Shown here one piece after another: positions 43,105-52,745 of a stretch of DNA of 64,000 bases. Position 1 is the first letter of the stretch. Every line of letters starts with the position of its first letter. This DNA comes from PALSA-129 sp963842505 (GTDB lineage: Bacteria > Acidobacteriota > Terriglobia > Bryobacterales > Bryobacteraceae): the NCBI GenBank assembly GCA_963842505.1, contig CAWJGZ010000003.1, positions 62,001 to 126,000 of the forward strand, given 5' to 3'. The notes beneath the pieces were generated by a model. The model did not search any database. It worked only from the letters and a program-made list of their open reading frames with translations, and was not told where the DNA came from. A program made the position numbers and the translations under genes.

Positions 43105-44235
43105 GTGTCGTGTCCCTATCGTTCCTATGTGCTGGTCTCGCGGGAGCAGATCGCCCGCAATTACCGCGGCGTGCGCGCCGTGGTGGGCCCCGGCGTGGAA
43201 GTGGCCGGCGTGGTCAAGGCTGATGCCTATGGGCACGGCGCGCTGGAAGTGTCGCGGGTGCTGGCCGCGGAAGGCGCGCGCTGGCTGGCGGTGGCCACAG
43301 TGGATGAGGGCGTGGCGCTGTGGCGGGGCGGGATCGAGGGCATTCGCATCCTGGTGATGGGCGGATTTCTGCCCTACGAAGGGGAAGCCCTGGTGGAGTA
43401 CGATTTGACGCCGGCGGTGCATTCCCTCGAGCAGGTCGCCCAGGTGGAGCGGCTGGCGCGGGCCTCGGAGCGGACCGTGCGCTACCACCTCAAGATCGAT
43501 TCCGGGATGGGGCGGCTGGGCACGCGGGCCTCGGCGGAAGAGATTCTGGCGGCGCTCGGCCGGGCGCCGCACGCGCAACTGGAAGGCCTGATGACGCACT
43601 TCGCGTCGGCCGCGGATTACACCAAAAAGCAGACCGAGGAACAACTGGACTACTTCGAGGCGATTGGCGCGCGGCTGGAGCTGGGCGGAGTCAAACCGTT
43701 ATACCGGCACACTTCGAGCACCATCGCGGTGGGCTATGGACGGCGCGCGGGCTGGCACCAGATGGTGCGGGCAGGCCACGCCTTGTACGGCTACGTTTCG
43801 CCGGCGCGCGGCGCGGCGCCCCCGCAATTGCTGGAGGTGAAGCCGGCCCTGACGTGGAAGGCCAAGCTGCTGGCGGTGAAGGAAGTTCCGGAAGGGGCGC
43901 TGATCGGGTATGGCGGGACGTTCCGCGCGCCGCGGGCGATGCGCATCGGAGTGCTGGGCGCGGGCTACGCGGACGGCATGTTTCACCGGCTGTCGAACCG
44001 CGGCAAGGTGATCGCAGGCGGGCAGATCACGCCGATTCTCGGCGCGATTTCGATGGACGTCACCACCATCGACTTGAGCCACACCACGGCGCTGCGGGAA
44101 GGCGACGATGTGACGCTGCTGGGAGCGGAAGGCGGCGCCAGCCTGTACGCTCCGGAGATTGCGCGGATGGCGGGCACCATTTCCTACAACATTCTATGCA
44201 GCATCAGCGCGCGCGTGAAGCGGGTGTACGTGTAA
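43105..44235 (+). CDS. alr: Alanine racemase
   Basis: A 376-residue fold-type III PLP enzyme. The PLP lysine is K38 in GVVKADAYGHG. KIDSGMGRLG, YRHTSSTIAV, the catalytic tyrosine in AGYADGMFHR near residue 287, and GAISMDVT and ISYNILC near the end all match Alr. It converts L-alanine and D-alanine for peptidoglycan or D-amino acid catabolism. It starts at GTG with GGAGGTG eleven bases upstream, a longer spacing than usual. It stands alone on its strand among amino-acid breakdown genes. Confidence 0.95.
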   Translation: MSCPYRSYVLVSREQIARNYRGVRAVVGPGVEVAGVVKADAYGHGALEVSRVLAAEGARWLAVATVDEGVALWRGGIEGIRILVMGGFLPYEGEALVEYDLTPAVHSLEQVAQVERLARASERTVRYHLKIDSGMGRLGTRASAEEILAALGRAPHAQLEGLMTHFASAADYTKKQTEEQLDYFEAIGARLELGGVKPLYRHTSSTIAVGYGRRAGWHQMVRAGHALYGYVSPARGAAPPQLLEVKPALTWKAKLLAVKEVPEGALIGYGGTFRAPRAMRIGVLGAGYADGMFHRLSNRGKVIAGGQITPILGAISMDVTTIDLSHTTALREGDDVTLLGAEGGASLYAPEIARMAGTISYNILCSISARVKRVYV

Positions 44236-44254
44236 GCGGGGGCTTGTGCGGTCG

Positions 44255-47200
44255 CTATTTGGCCGTGATCGGCGCCAGCTTGTGAGCCACAAGCTGGTCG
44301 TTGAACTGTTTTACATCCACCCCTATCACTTTATCCAAACTGCTCAGGATCTCGTTCAGCCGGGCCCTTAACTCCTGGAACACCGCATAATCCGAATCAG
44401 TCGGACGGACGTCGCCCGTATCCACCAGGTGTTGTAAGACCGCCAGTTGATTATTTAGCTTGATGGGATAATTCAGAGTGTCCCTTGGGCTGCGATTCTT
44501 AACTTGGTAAATGTCTCCCTCGATCTCGTCAAGCTTTGACTTGATCAGCGCCGCGCGCTGGCTCATGCCGGAGTCACCCGCCTCGGCCGCACTTTTCTCC
44601 ATCTGCGTCTTCAGTGATCGAATCTGAATGACGGCCTTGTGCGCGCGGCTGGTCTCATCGCGAATTTCCATCGCCAGCTTGAATTGCTCTTGAAGATCGG
44701 CGTCAGCGGCATTCGTCGTCCGCGGATCGCGCCGGATGATGAGGGGTTGCGTTTCAGTCACGTCATTCGCGGTCAGACGAACGGCGTATTCTCCGGGTGG
44801 CGCCTTCGGCCCTTGCGCCGGAATCGCGTAGCGCAGCACAATGCCAGGAAACGTCACCGGACCCGGATAGCGCAGATCCCACACGAACCGGTTCGTGCCC
44901 GCCCGGACTGCCGGGGCTCCCGCCGCGGAAACTGGTGCGCTGCCATCTCCGGGATCGTCGGGAGCCGCCGGCTTCGCGTTTCGGGCCGCGGCGCTATCAA
45001 ATGATCTCACTACTTGCCCGTGGGCATCGAGTATCTCAATCACAACCCTCGGAGCCGCTTCCGACAGGTAGTAGTCGATTACGGCCGATTGCACGGAACG
45101 GATCACCGGCGGGGGCGCGAACAGATAAGCCTTCCGGCCCGCAATTTCGGGAGTAAACTGCCTCAGTATGTCGATGTCGTCGAGAACATAGAAAGACCGG
45201 CCATGCGTCGCGATTACCAGATCGTTCTTTTCGACCGCGATATCGGCCACCTGCGTATCCGGCAGATTCAAGGACAAGGATTGCCAGTTGGCGCCGTCGT
45301 CGAACGAAACATAGATGCCGTGCTCGGTTCCTAAATACAGAAGCCCGCGTCGCACCGTGTCTTCGCGCACCGCCTGCGCATAATCGTTGTCGGGTATGCC
45401 GCCGGCGATCTTCGTCCAGGTCTTTCCGTAATCGTGAGTCTTGAACACGTACGGGCGGCGATCGTCCAACTGGTAGCGTTTCGCGGCGACATAGGCGCCG
45501 CCGGGATCGTGCGGCGACGCCTCAATCAGGCTTACTCGGCTGAATTCTCCCATGCCCGGCGGCGTTACGTTACTCCAGGTCTTTCCCCCGTCGCGCGTGA
45601 TTTCGACCAGCCCATCGTCGGAGCCCGTCCAGATCGTATTCACGTCATGCCGCGAGGGCGCAATCGAAAAAATGGTCCCGTAAATCTCTGGGCCGTTCTG
45701 ATCCTTGGTGATCGGTCCTCCGGAGTCGCCCAAAGTCTCCGGGGCGTTGCGTGTCAGATCGGGACTAATCGGTTCCCACCGCTGCCCCTGGTTCGTCGTC
45801 TTCCAGAGATGTTGCGACGAGGTGTAAAGAATGTTCGGATCGACCGGCGAAAATACGATCGGAAACGTCCACTGCCAGCGTTCTTTTAGCGCGCTGGCGG
45901 GCATTCCGGAGAAGAACAACGGATACACATTAATGGCGCGCGCTTCACCGGTGCGCCGGTCGTAGCGGGTAATAATTCCTGCCTGATCGCCGCCGAAAAA
46001 AACATTGGGATCCTTGGGATCGGCCGCCAGATAACCGGCCTCGCCGCCGCCTGCGCCGTACAACCAGTCTCCTGCCGGCGCCGTCGGATCGCGCATGTTT
46101 ACGCCTCCGTCGCTTGGCACGCAGGCAGTCCCGTCATCTTGCTGCGAGCCACAAACGTGATAGGGGAAATCGACCGTTGTGGAGACGTGATAAAACTGCG
46201 CCGTCGGATAGCGCTCCGGCGACCAGGTCTTGCCGCCATCGGTGGAAACAGATCCGCCTTGGTCGTCGCTTTCGATCATACGGCGGGAATCGTTCGAAGC
46301 GATCCAGAGATCGTGGTGATCGGCGTGCGGCGTATGTAGTGTCTGGAAACTCTTCCCGCCGTCATCGGAGCGGTAGAACTCCACGTTCATGGCATACACG
46401 GTGTCGCGCTTCGTGGGGTCGGCAAGAATCCGCGAGAAGTAAAACGCGCGCTGGCGGATGCTCCTGTCCGCGTTTACCAGAGTCCACGACCCGCCGGCGT
46501 CGTTCGATTGAAACAATCCACCGTCGTCCGCTTCCACCATGGCGTATACGCGATTGCCATCCGCGCCTGAGATGCTGACGTTGATCTTGCCGATAATACC
46601 TTTCGGGAGTCCCGGATTTCGCGTGATTTCGGTCCACGTATCGCCGCCGTCGGTCGATTTGAATAAGCCGCTCGCTGGGCCGCCGCTCGATAGCATCCAG
46701 GGTGTCCGGTAAACATCCCAAATCGTGGCAAAGAGCACGCGCGGGTTATGCGGGTCCATCGTCAGATCGATGGCGCCGGCGCGATTATTCCGGAATAGAA
46801 CGCGCTTCCATGTGGCGCCGCCGTCCGTAGACCGGAAAACGCCCCGCTCTTCATTTGGGCCGAAGGGATGTCCGAGCGCGGCGGCAAACACCACGTCGGG
46901 ATTCGTTGGATCGATGCGAATCCGCGAGATCGCCTGGCTATCGGAGAGGCCGGCGTGCTTCCATGTCTTGCCGCCATCGATAGATTTGTAGACGCCATCC
47001 CCTTGCATGACGTTGGCGCGCAATTCGGTCTCCCCCATGCCGATGTACACCACGTCGGGATTCGATTCCGATACTGCCACCGCGCCAACCGACGAGCTAT
47101 GAATCTGCCCGTCGGTCACCGGAAACCACGTCATTCCACCGTTCGTGGTCTTCCATAAACCGCCCCCGGTCGCTCCGAAATAATACTCCAGCGGCCGTCG

Positions 47201-47344
47201 CGAGCTGCCAGCTGCCGCCAGCGAACGCCCTCCCCGGTTCGGACCGATATTACGCCACTTCAGAGCGCTCAAATTGACGCGATCGGCGCTTGCCGCCGCC
47301 GCTACAAGGGCCGTCAGGAGCGCGTACCCAAGCCGCTTACACAT
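44255..47344 (-). CDS. Secreted sortilin/VPS10-type propeller protein
   Basis: A 1029-residue protein from ATG 47344 (MCKRLGYALLTALVAAAASA, a Sec signal), with GAGG six bases upstream. Repeated BNR/Asp-box-like blades are seen, such as GVYKSIDGGKTWKHAG, GVFRSTDGGATWKRV and GLFKSTDGGDTWTEI. Two stacked propellers run to about residue 740. A C-terminal part with an Ig-like strand region and helices follows (RGHK-type EIRDETSRAHKAV). Members are often annotated as glycosyl hydrolases or VPS10 proteins, but the function is unproven. Divergent from the S9 peptidase at 47634, with which it may share regulation. Confidence 0.88.
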   Translation of the reverse strand: MCKRLGYALLTALVAAAASADRVNLSALKWRNIGPNRGGRSLAAAGSSRRPLEYYFGATGGGLWKTTNGGMTWFPVTDGQIHSSSVGAVAVSESNPDVVYIGMGETELRANVMQGDGVYKSIDGGKTWKHAGLSDSQAISRIRIDPTNPDVVFAAALGHPFGPNEERGVFRSTDGGATWKRVLFRNNRAGAIDLTMDPHNPRVLFATIWDVYRTPWMLSSGGPASGLFKSTDGGDTWTEITRNPGLPKGIIGKINVSISGADGNRVYAMVEADDGGLFQSNDAGGSWTLVNADRSIRQRAFYFSRILADPTKRDTVYAMNVEFYRSDDGGKSFQTLHTPHADHHDLWIASNDSRRMIESDDQGGSVSTDGGKTWSPERYPTAQFYHVSTTVDFPYHVCGSQQDDGTACVPSDGGVNMRDPTAPAGDWLYGAGGGEAGYLAADPKDPNVFFGGDQAGIITRYDRRTGEARAINVYPLFFSGMPASALKERWQWTFPIVFSPVDPNILYTSSQHLWKTTNQGQRWEPISPDLTRNAPETLGDSGGPITKDQNGPEIYGTIFSIAPSRHDVNTIWTGSDDGLVEITRDGGKTWSNVTPPGMGEFSRVSLIEASPHDPGGAYVAAKRYQLDDRRPYVFKTHDYGKTWTKIAGGIPDNDYAQAVREDTVRRGLLYLGTEHGIYVSFDDGANWQSLSLNLPDTQVADIAVEKNDLVIATHGRSFYVLDDIDILRQFTPEIAGRKAYLFAPPPVIRSVQSAVIDYYLSEAAPRVVIEILDAHGQVVRSFDSAAARNAKPAAPDDPGDGSAPVSAAGAPAVRAGTNRFVWDLRYPGPVTFPGIVLRYAIPAQGPKAPPGEYAVRLTANDVTETQPLIIRRDPRTTNAADADLQEQFKLAMEIRDETSRAHKAVIQIRSLKTQMEKSAAEAGDSGMSQRAALIKSKLDEIEGDIYQVKNRSPRDTLNYPIKLNNQLAVLQHLVDTGDVRPTDSDYAVFQELRARLNEILSSLDKVIGVDVKQFNDQLVAHKLAPITAK

Positions 47345-47492
47345 AGACCACCTCGTTGTTAAAGGTCCAGTATGGTTGCGCGGGATCGGCATGTCAAATC
47401 GGTATTTCTTCACCGCAGACATCGGCGAAAGCCATGCCTCGCTCATCCGTAATCATCGTTTGTGCCGATCAATGAAACTTGTAAATATCGAT

Positions 47493-47522
47493 TTGTTTTC
47501 GATTCCGGAGCCTCCGTATAAT
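47493..47522 (+). promoter_or_regulatory. Candidate promoter of S9 peptidase gene
   Basis: A consensus -10 TATAAT (47517-47522) with TTGTTT (47493-47498) 18 bp upstream, about 110 bp before the ATG at 47634. Confidence 0.5.
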
Positions 47523-47633
47523 AGCAATCGGTTCGTCCGGCTGACGCCGCGCTCCATGCATGAAGGAAGGAAAAGTCGTTTGCGGCCCCCACTCCGCCCG
47601 AACCAACACTTCTTAACGATCAAAGCCAAATCC

Positions 47634-49664
47634 ATGACGAAACAATTCATTGCAGCGTGTGGCATCTCGGCCGTTCTTGCGATGGCTGCTTTTTCCGCGA
47701 ACCCTGCGGGCACGCGCGGGCTTACGCCCGAGGACTACTACGCGATCGAGACTGCCGGCGACCCGCATATCTCGCCGAATGGCCAACTCGTTGCTTACAC
47801 TGTCACCTCCATCGACCGCAAACAGAACCGCAAAGTTTCGCGGATTTGGATGGCGGCGATCGACGGCGGCCGTGCGCCGTGGGCGTTTACCGGCGGCGAA
47901 AGTTCGGCGTCCCCTCGCTGGAACCCGGACGGCCGCGCTTTGGCGTTCCTTTCGGCCCGTCACGATCCGCGGACCGGCGCCGCTCAGAGATCGCAGGTCT
48001 ACCTGCTCTCCATGAGCGGCGGCGAAGGCCGGCGGATCACCGATCTGAAGAACGGCGTCACCGCCTTTCAATGGTCGCCGGATGGCAAGCGGATCGCCTG
48101 CGTCAGCACGATCGGACCGAGCGACGGTCTGCCTCCTGGCAAGGAGCGGAGCGACGTCCGTGATTACACAAATCCTGGATACAAATTTGATGGAAAGGGA
48201 TTCTTCGACGATCGCCGCGATCACATTTGGATCGTGGACGTGAGCACCGGCGCGTCTACTCAGATCACCTCTGGCGGCCAGGGCAACGATTCCGAGCCGC
48301 AATGGTCGCCCGATGGAACGCGGATCGCGTATCTGACCGAACGCATGGACATGTCCATGCGGCAGGCTGGCGAGATCCATGTGATACCGGCGGACGGTGG
48401 AACGCCCATCAGGATCGCCGCCCCGGGAACGGGTCTCCACGCGTTGCGCTGGTCGCACGATGGACGAAGCCTCGCCTATATCGGCTGCATCGATGAAATC
48501 GCGATCCCCAAGATCTGGGTTTCTCCGGTTACTGGAGGCAACTACAGACTCGCCAGCGACGCCGTGACGTATCCGACCGCCATCGAGTGGACTGCCGACG
48601 GAAGCGGTCTCTATTTCACCGCCGCGTCTCGCGGTGAGTTCCCGCTCTCCCGCCTCGACATCGCGACTGGCAAAGCGTCCGCTCTGACCGCCGGAATCGC
48701 CGTCCGCGGCATGGATGTCTACGAAGCCACGCGCAGAATCGTTTACGACGCGGGCGACTACCGCCATCCCGCCGATATTTTCGTCGCGGATGAAAGCGGG
48801 ACAACCGTAGCTCAATTGACGCATCTCAACCAGGACCTTCTTTCGGAACTCGCTCTGCAACCCTTTGAGCGTTTGCCTTACACATCCGCCGACGGCTGGA
48901 AGATCGAGGGTTTCTTCGTGAAGCCGGTCGGCTGGCAAGCCGGCAAGGCCTATCCCATGATCCTCATGATCCACGGCGGCCCGAATGGCATGTTCGGCAT
49001 TCAATGGAACCACGAGGCTCAAGCCTACGCGGCGCGCGGCTGGGCCGTATTGATGACGAATCCGCGCGGATCCTCGGGTTATGGCGAGCCTTTCCAGCGC
49101 GGAGTCGAGAAGGAGTGGGGCGGGAAGGCGTTCCAGGACATCATGGCCGGAGTGGATGCCGCTCTTGCCAAATACCAGTGGATCGACCCGAATCGCCTGG
49201 GCGTCACGGGCCAGAGTTTTGGCGGCTTCATGACCGATTGGATCGTCGGCCAGACTACTCGCTTCAAGGGCGCAGTCACTCTCAGCGGCATCTCCGACTT
49301 GATCAGCGTCGAAGGAACACGCGACGCCTTCTACGGGCATGACCGCGATTTCGGTGGCGACCTCTGGACGAATTTCGACCTGTACTGGAAATATTCGCCC
49401 ATCCGTAATGCCCCCCGCATAAAGACTCCCACGTTGATCCTGCACGGCGATAGCGATCACCGCGTGCCGGTCTCGCAAGGCGAAGAGTTCTTTCGCGCTC
49501 TGTGCCACTTCGGCGTCCCTGCTGAGATGGTCATGTTCCCGCGCGAGCCCCACAGTCTGCGCAGCGAGCCCAAACATGCCGTGGAGGTTCTGCAGTGGCA
49601 GATTTACTGGTTTGACCGCTACGTAGCCGGCAATCCCGGGGCGGTGAAACCCAACCAGGAATAA
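47634..49664 (+). CDS. Secreted S9-family peptidase, paralogue
   Basis: A 676-residue protein; ATG 47634 opens MTKQFIAACGISAVLAMAAF, a Sec signal, so upstream in-frame codons are rejected. A beta-propeller with WSPDG blades spans roughly residues 35-400. The hydrolase domain has GQSFGG with S528, the aspartate in LHGDSDHRVP and the histidine in PREPHSLRSEP. It is closely related to the protein at 33549-35594 along its whole length. It releases short peptides or acyl-amino acids outside the cytoplasm. Confidence 0.93.
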   Translation: MTKQFIAACGISAVLAMAAFSANPAGTRGLTPEDYYAIETAGDPHISPNGQLVAYTVTSIDRKQNRKVSRIWMAAIDGGRAPWAFTGGESSASPRWNPDGRALAFLSARHDPRTGAAQRSQVYLLSMSGGEGRRITDLKNGVTAFQWSPDGKRIACVSTIGPSDGLPPGKERSDVRDYTNPGYKFDGKGFFDDRRDHIWIVDVSTGASTQITSGGQGNDSEPQWSPDGTRIAYLTERMDMSMRQAGEIHVIPADGGTPIRIAAPGTGLHALRWSHDGRSLAYIGCIDEIAIPKIWVSPVTGGNYRLASDAVTYPTAIEWTADGSGLYFTAASRGEFPLSRLDIATGKASALTAGIAVRGMDVYEATRRIVYDAGDYRHPADIFVADESGTTVAQLTHLNQDLLSELALQPFERLPYTSADGWKIEGFFVKPVGWQAGKAYPMILMIHGGPNGMFGIQWNHEAQAYAARGWAVLMTNPRGSSGYGEPFQRGVEKEWGGKAFQDIMAGVDAALAKYQWIDPNRLGVTGQSFGGFMTDWIVGQTTRFKGAVTLSGISDLISVEGTRDAFYGHDRDFGGDLWTNFDLYWKYSPIRNAPRIKTPTLILHGDSDHRVPVSQGEEFFRALCHFGVPAEMVMFPREPHSLRSEPKHAVEVLQWQIYWFDRYVAGNPGAVKPNQE

Positions 49665-49729
49665 CTGCCGGTCTTCCGCAAGCCGGCGTCCCGCCGCCAG
49701 GCATGGAGGCAAACGATAAGTCAGCCGGG

Positions 49730-50866
49730 CTAGGGCGTCTTCACCAGCGGGATCCTCGAAGCCACCGGCGGTAGCGCTGGGAAATCCGTGTACGGCGTCG
49801 TCTGGTACCAGTAGGCGACGGAGTAGAAGTTGTCACCCCGGTTATTGGCGTGGCCGTGCTCCATGGTGTGCTTCAGGTAGCGCTCGAAGGTCACCGGGTT
49901 GTCGCCGTGCCACCGATAGCAGCAGTACCGGCCGCCGGTGCGTTCCGCGGCGGCGATCAGCGGCGCCCCGTGCATGTCGTGGCCGAACGCCTCTGCGTTG
50001 TCGCGGCCGCCGAAGTCCCAAGCGCCCAGGAAGTAATCCTCCGATCCCGTGCCGTTGATGACGGGCTTGGTTTCGTCGTCGACGAAGATCATGTCGTCGC
50101 CTTCGCCCCACCACCCATTGGCGTTCTCGAGCACTCCCAGCGTCACGCCCATCAAATGGCCGCGGCCGTGCGTCTCCACGTAGACGTAGTTGAGTTTCCC
50201 GTCGAGATTGGTTTTGGCGGCGTCGCCCGTCGTCGCAACACACGGAGCGCTTTGCCGGTACTGCGCGTGAAAGTACAGGACGTCGTCCGGCAGGCGCGGC
50301 ACCGTCATGTAATCGATATTCGAGTAGAAGGAGGGTACTTCCTGTCTGCCTTCGTTGGTAACCGTGAACCGTGCCGACTGGCGGTACGGCATGGCGAAAT
50401 AACAGTTGAGCGCCTTGGCCGGCGAGCAAGCCAGATACGCGGATTGATAGTTCTGGTAGCTTCCGAGATTGAGGCCGAAAAAATCGCCGACCGGCACTTC
50501 CACGCTGGGTTTCGGGTTGTTATCCCAAAAACCGCGCAGCACCAGTTCCTTCAAATGGTCGCTGCCCCGCGCGGAGATGGTGAACCAAATGTGACTGATC
50601 ACGCCTGGGCCGGCCGCATTGAAGACTTCCTGCACGCCGCCCGCGGGAATGAGCCAGGCGTCCCGATTGCCCCCGCTGCGGTCAAAGCTCGACTGCTTCA
50701 GCGATTTGTAGTTCTGAGCCCGCGCGTACGCCGGCAGAAACGCGAATCCCGACTGGCCGGCACTCTGGTTTTGCGTATGCGCGACCATGGGCACAGCGGC
50801 GGCCAAACCGGCGCCCGCGCTCATGCGCCGCAGAAAACTGCGGCGGTCATTCGACGATGGGTTCAT
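49730..50866 (-). CDS. Tat-exported DUF2961 protein (GH172 family)
   Basis: A 378-residue protein with Tat leader NDRRSFLRRMSAGAGLAAAV. The DUF2961 fold is recognised from ISHIWFTISARG, GDFFGLNLG, the conserved acidic GTGSEDYFLGAWDF near residue 270 and YRWHGDNPVTF near 320. DUF2961 is now GH172, which includes D-arabinofuranosidases and difructose-anhydride-type enzymes with a double jelly-roll fold. The glutamate in GTGSED is the expected catalytic residue. It is isolated from the sugar operons, but would act in the periplasm. Confidence 0.88.
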   Translation of the reverse strand: MNPSSNDRRSFLRRMSAGAGLAAAVPMVAHTQNQSAGQSGFAFLPAYARAQNYKSLKQSSFDRSGGNRDAWLIPAGGVQEVFNAAGPGVISHIWFTISARGSDHLKELVLRGFWDNNPKPSVEVPVGDFFGLNLGSYQNYQSAYLACSPAKALNCYFAMPYRQSARFTVTNEGRQEVPSFYSNIDYMTVPRLPDDVLYFHAQYRQSAPCVATTGDAAKTNLDGKLNYVYVETHGRGHLMGVTLGVLENANGWWGEGDDMIFVDDETKPVINGTGSEDYFLGAWDFGGRDNAEAFGHDMHGAPLIAAAERTGGRYCCYRWHGDNPVTFERYLKHTMEHGHANNRGDNFYSVAYWYQTTPYTDFPALPPVASRIPLVKTP

Positions 50867-51009
50867 GGGCGATCCTTTCCATGCGGCGTTGTGCCGGCAA
50901 GGCAGCCTTTACAACTCGAGCAGAATAACACTGCGGAGCCATTATCGTTCCGAAAGTGCCGATAGTCCAATGGATTCTTTTTCCAGGTCGTGATCGATCA
51001 CGGCAACCC

Positions 51010-51126
51010 CTATGGGTCTTCGCCCGCTATATCGGGCCCGTCTTTCCGGAACTTCTCCATCAGCCCGCCGGTAAATCCGCCCTCCACGATCGCTTCCACC
51101 GCCGCGTAAAGCGCCGGAGCCGCCAT
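51010..51126 (-). other. Possible 38-codon ORF or gene remnant
   Basis: Downstream of the class V enzyme an open frame encodes MAAPALYAAVEAIVEG, continuing to FTGGLMEKFRKDG and PDIAGEDP. Third codon positions are GC-rich as in neighbouring genes. The frame is open for some residues before the ATG, so it could be the tail of a decayed gene. Family not recognised. Confidence 0.3.
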
Positions 51127-51154
51127 CCGTTCCAGCCTTGAGCCTGGCCTGCTG

Positions 51155-52426
51155 TTAATCCGCCATGCCCGCGGTTGCCATCAGAAAGAGCTCGATCTCT
51201 TCTGGCGTGTTGTAATGACTTCCTGATAGCCTGATGAAGCTCCCTATGCCCAGTTGTTGTAGCATCGCCGCGAAGAATGGGTCGCGTCCGGACGCATGCA
51301 GTCTGAGCTGCCGCGCCCTATAGAGGTCGCATCCCTTCGCCGATTCAATCCCCTGCAGATTAAATCCCACAAGAAGCGATTGCCTGGTGAGATCCGCGCC
51401 CATGCCGTAAACGGTCGCATGACTCATGCCCTTCAAGCCGGAAACCTTATCGGTGCCATTGAGCAGCATGGACAAGAGTCCCATTTGATGCGCCTTGATG
51501 CCCTTCATGGCCGCGACCACCAATGAGCGCCGATCCGTAGCCTCCGTGAAGTGCCCGCCCAGCCAACAAAGATAGTCCACCACGGCCGACCACGCCGCAT
51601 ATGACTGATGCTCCACCCCGCCTAAATCCCAACTCGTGGCGGGCTTGAAAACGTATTTCCAGTGCGGCAGCGCCGCCAGCCTGTCTGAAGCGTGGGCGTA
51701 TCCACATCCCTTGATGCCATAGTTCTTATAAGGTGCAATCACGTAGGCATCGGCCCCGATGTCTTCAACGTCGATCGGGCCCGAGGGTGAGTATTGGACT
51801 CCATCCACCATGATGTATAAATCAGGCTTGATCTTCCTTGCCTCTTGAACGATCGTCTTGACTTCAAAGATTTCTCCGGTGACATTCGAGGTGTGTATGA
51901 TCGCCAGGAAGCAGGTGTTCTTATCGATGAGCCTGTAAATACTCTTCGGGTCGACGGAACCAGTCTCTCGATCTGGCGCGGCGATACGCTCTTCTTTCCC
52001 GTAGATGCCCGCAAATTGCGTGACTGCGCTGCGCACGGAAGCGTGGTCCAGTCCGGTGGTTACGACGTTGGTGCCCGGCACGGAGGAAAGCACCGCATTG
52101 GTGATGCGATACAGGACATGGCTGCTGCTCCAGCCGGGTATGGTTTGGCCTGACTTGGCGCCAAAGAAAGTCATCAGATCTTCAATCCCTTTGGCTGTGA
52201 CTTCCACGGCGTGCTTCGACCCGGGGTTCGCTCTTCCTTGTTGGTCTGGGAGGCATGTCTCCTTTGCCATTGCTTCGACGACTCTCTTAGGGCGGCAAGA
52301 GCCGGAAGCGGCATCGAAGAAAATCCGCTTCCCGGAATAGGGGTCCCAGTCGACATACAGAAACTGATCCCTGACCGCTTCCATTAATTTCGGCGGGAAT
52401 AGTCCGCCCTCGTAGCCATTCATCAC
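51155..52426 (-). CDS. Class V aminotransferase-fold PLP enzyme
   Basis: A 423-residue protein of the cysteine desulfurase/class V group. TGLDHASVRSAV near residue 124, IIHTSNVTGEIFEV near 177, MVDGVQYSPSG (D208) and the lysine region APYKNYGIKG (K234 or K239) are visible. The N-terminal FFDAASGSCRPKRVVEA resembles desulfurase-like openings. No cysteine-loop typical of IscS is obvious, so it may act as an aminotransferase, lyase or epimerase. It starts MMNGYEGG. It stands alone between the GH172 gene and the S9 peptidase. Confidence 0.8.
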   Translation of the reverse strand: MMNGYEGGLFPPKLMEAVRDQFLYVDWDPYSGKRIFFDAASGSCRPKRVVEAMAKETCLPDQQGRANPGSKHAVEVTAKGIEDLMTFFGAKSGQTIPGWSSSHVLYRITNAVLSSVPGTNVVTTGLDHASVRSAVTQFAGIYGKEERIAAPDRETGSVDPKSIYRLIDKNTCFLAIIHTSNVTGEIFEVKTIVQEARKIKPDLYIMVDGVQYSPSGPIDVEDIGADAYVIAPYKNYGIKGCGYAHASDRLAALPHWKYVFKPATSWDLGGVEHQSYAAWSAVVDYLCWLGGHFTEATDRRSLVVAAMKGIKAHQMGLLSMLLNGTDKVSGLKGMSHATVYGMGADLTRQSLLVGFNLQGIESAKGCDLYRARQLRLHASGRDPFFAAMLQQLGIGSFIRLSGSHYNTPEEIELFLMATAGMAD

Positions 52427-52745
52427 TCAACCTCCTGTTGCTTGCAGACACGTCCTGGTCGCGCAGAGCACCGTCGCCCGGGGAAGTGCTTCTTGGCGTG
52501 GCCACCAAGCAGTATTATCCCCCGGGCGCCTCGCGCCAACAAATGCGAAATAGGCACTGATAGTTATCGTTTGTTTCGATATGTTGGCACGCTCATGGCG
52601 CTGTGCGCCTTGACATTGCGCTTCCGTGATTCTGTCATTCTTTACGGCAAGGAAAAGGCGCGGTAAATCAGGGTCAAAAGCCGGCGGCTAGGTGTATACT
52701 GGCGGGTGTTTGGGATCTTAATGTAGAAATTCCGGCTAGACCTAT
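52427..52745. other. Divergent intergenic region
   Basis: About 320 bp without a supported gene. It holds a promoter candidate at 52610-52638 and a second -10-like TATACT at 52695-52700 ahead of the S9 peptidase gene. Confidence 0.5.
52610..52638 (+). promoter_or_regulatory. Candidate promoter of third S9 peptidase
   Basis: A -35 TTGACA (52610-52615) and -10 TGTCAT (52633-52638) separated by 17 bp, about 105 bp before the ATG. Confidence 0.45.

Noticed and set aside
47274..47633. Upstream extension of the S9 peptidase at 47634
   Set aside because: It would cover the divergent promoter region and the start of the VPS10-type gene, and hides the signal peptide at 47634.
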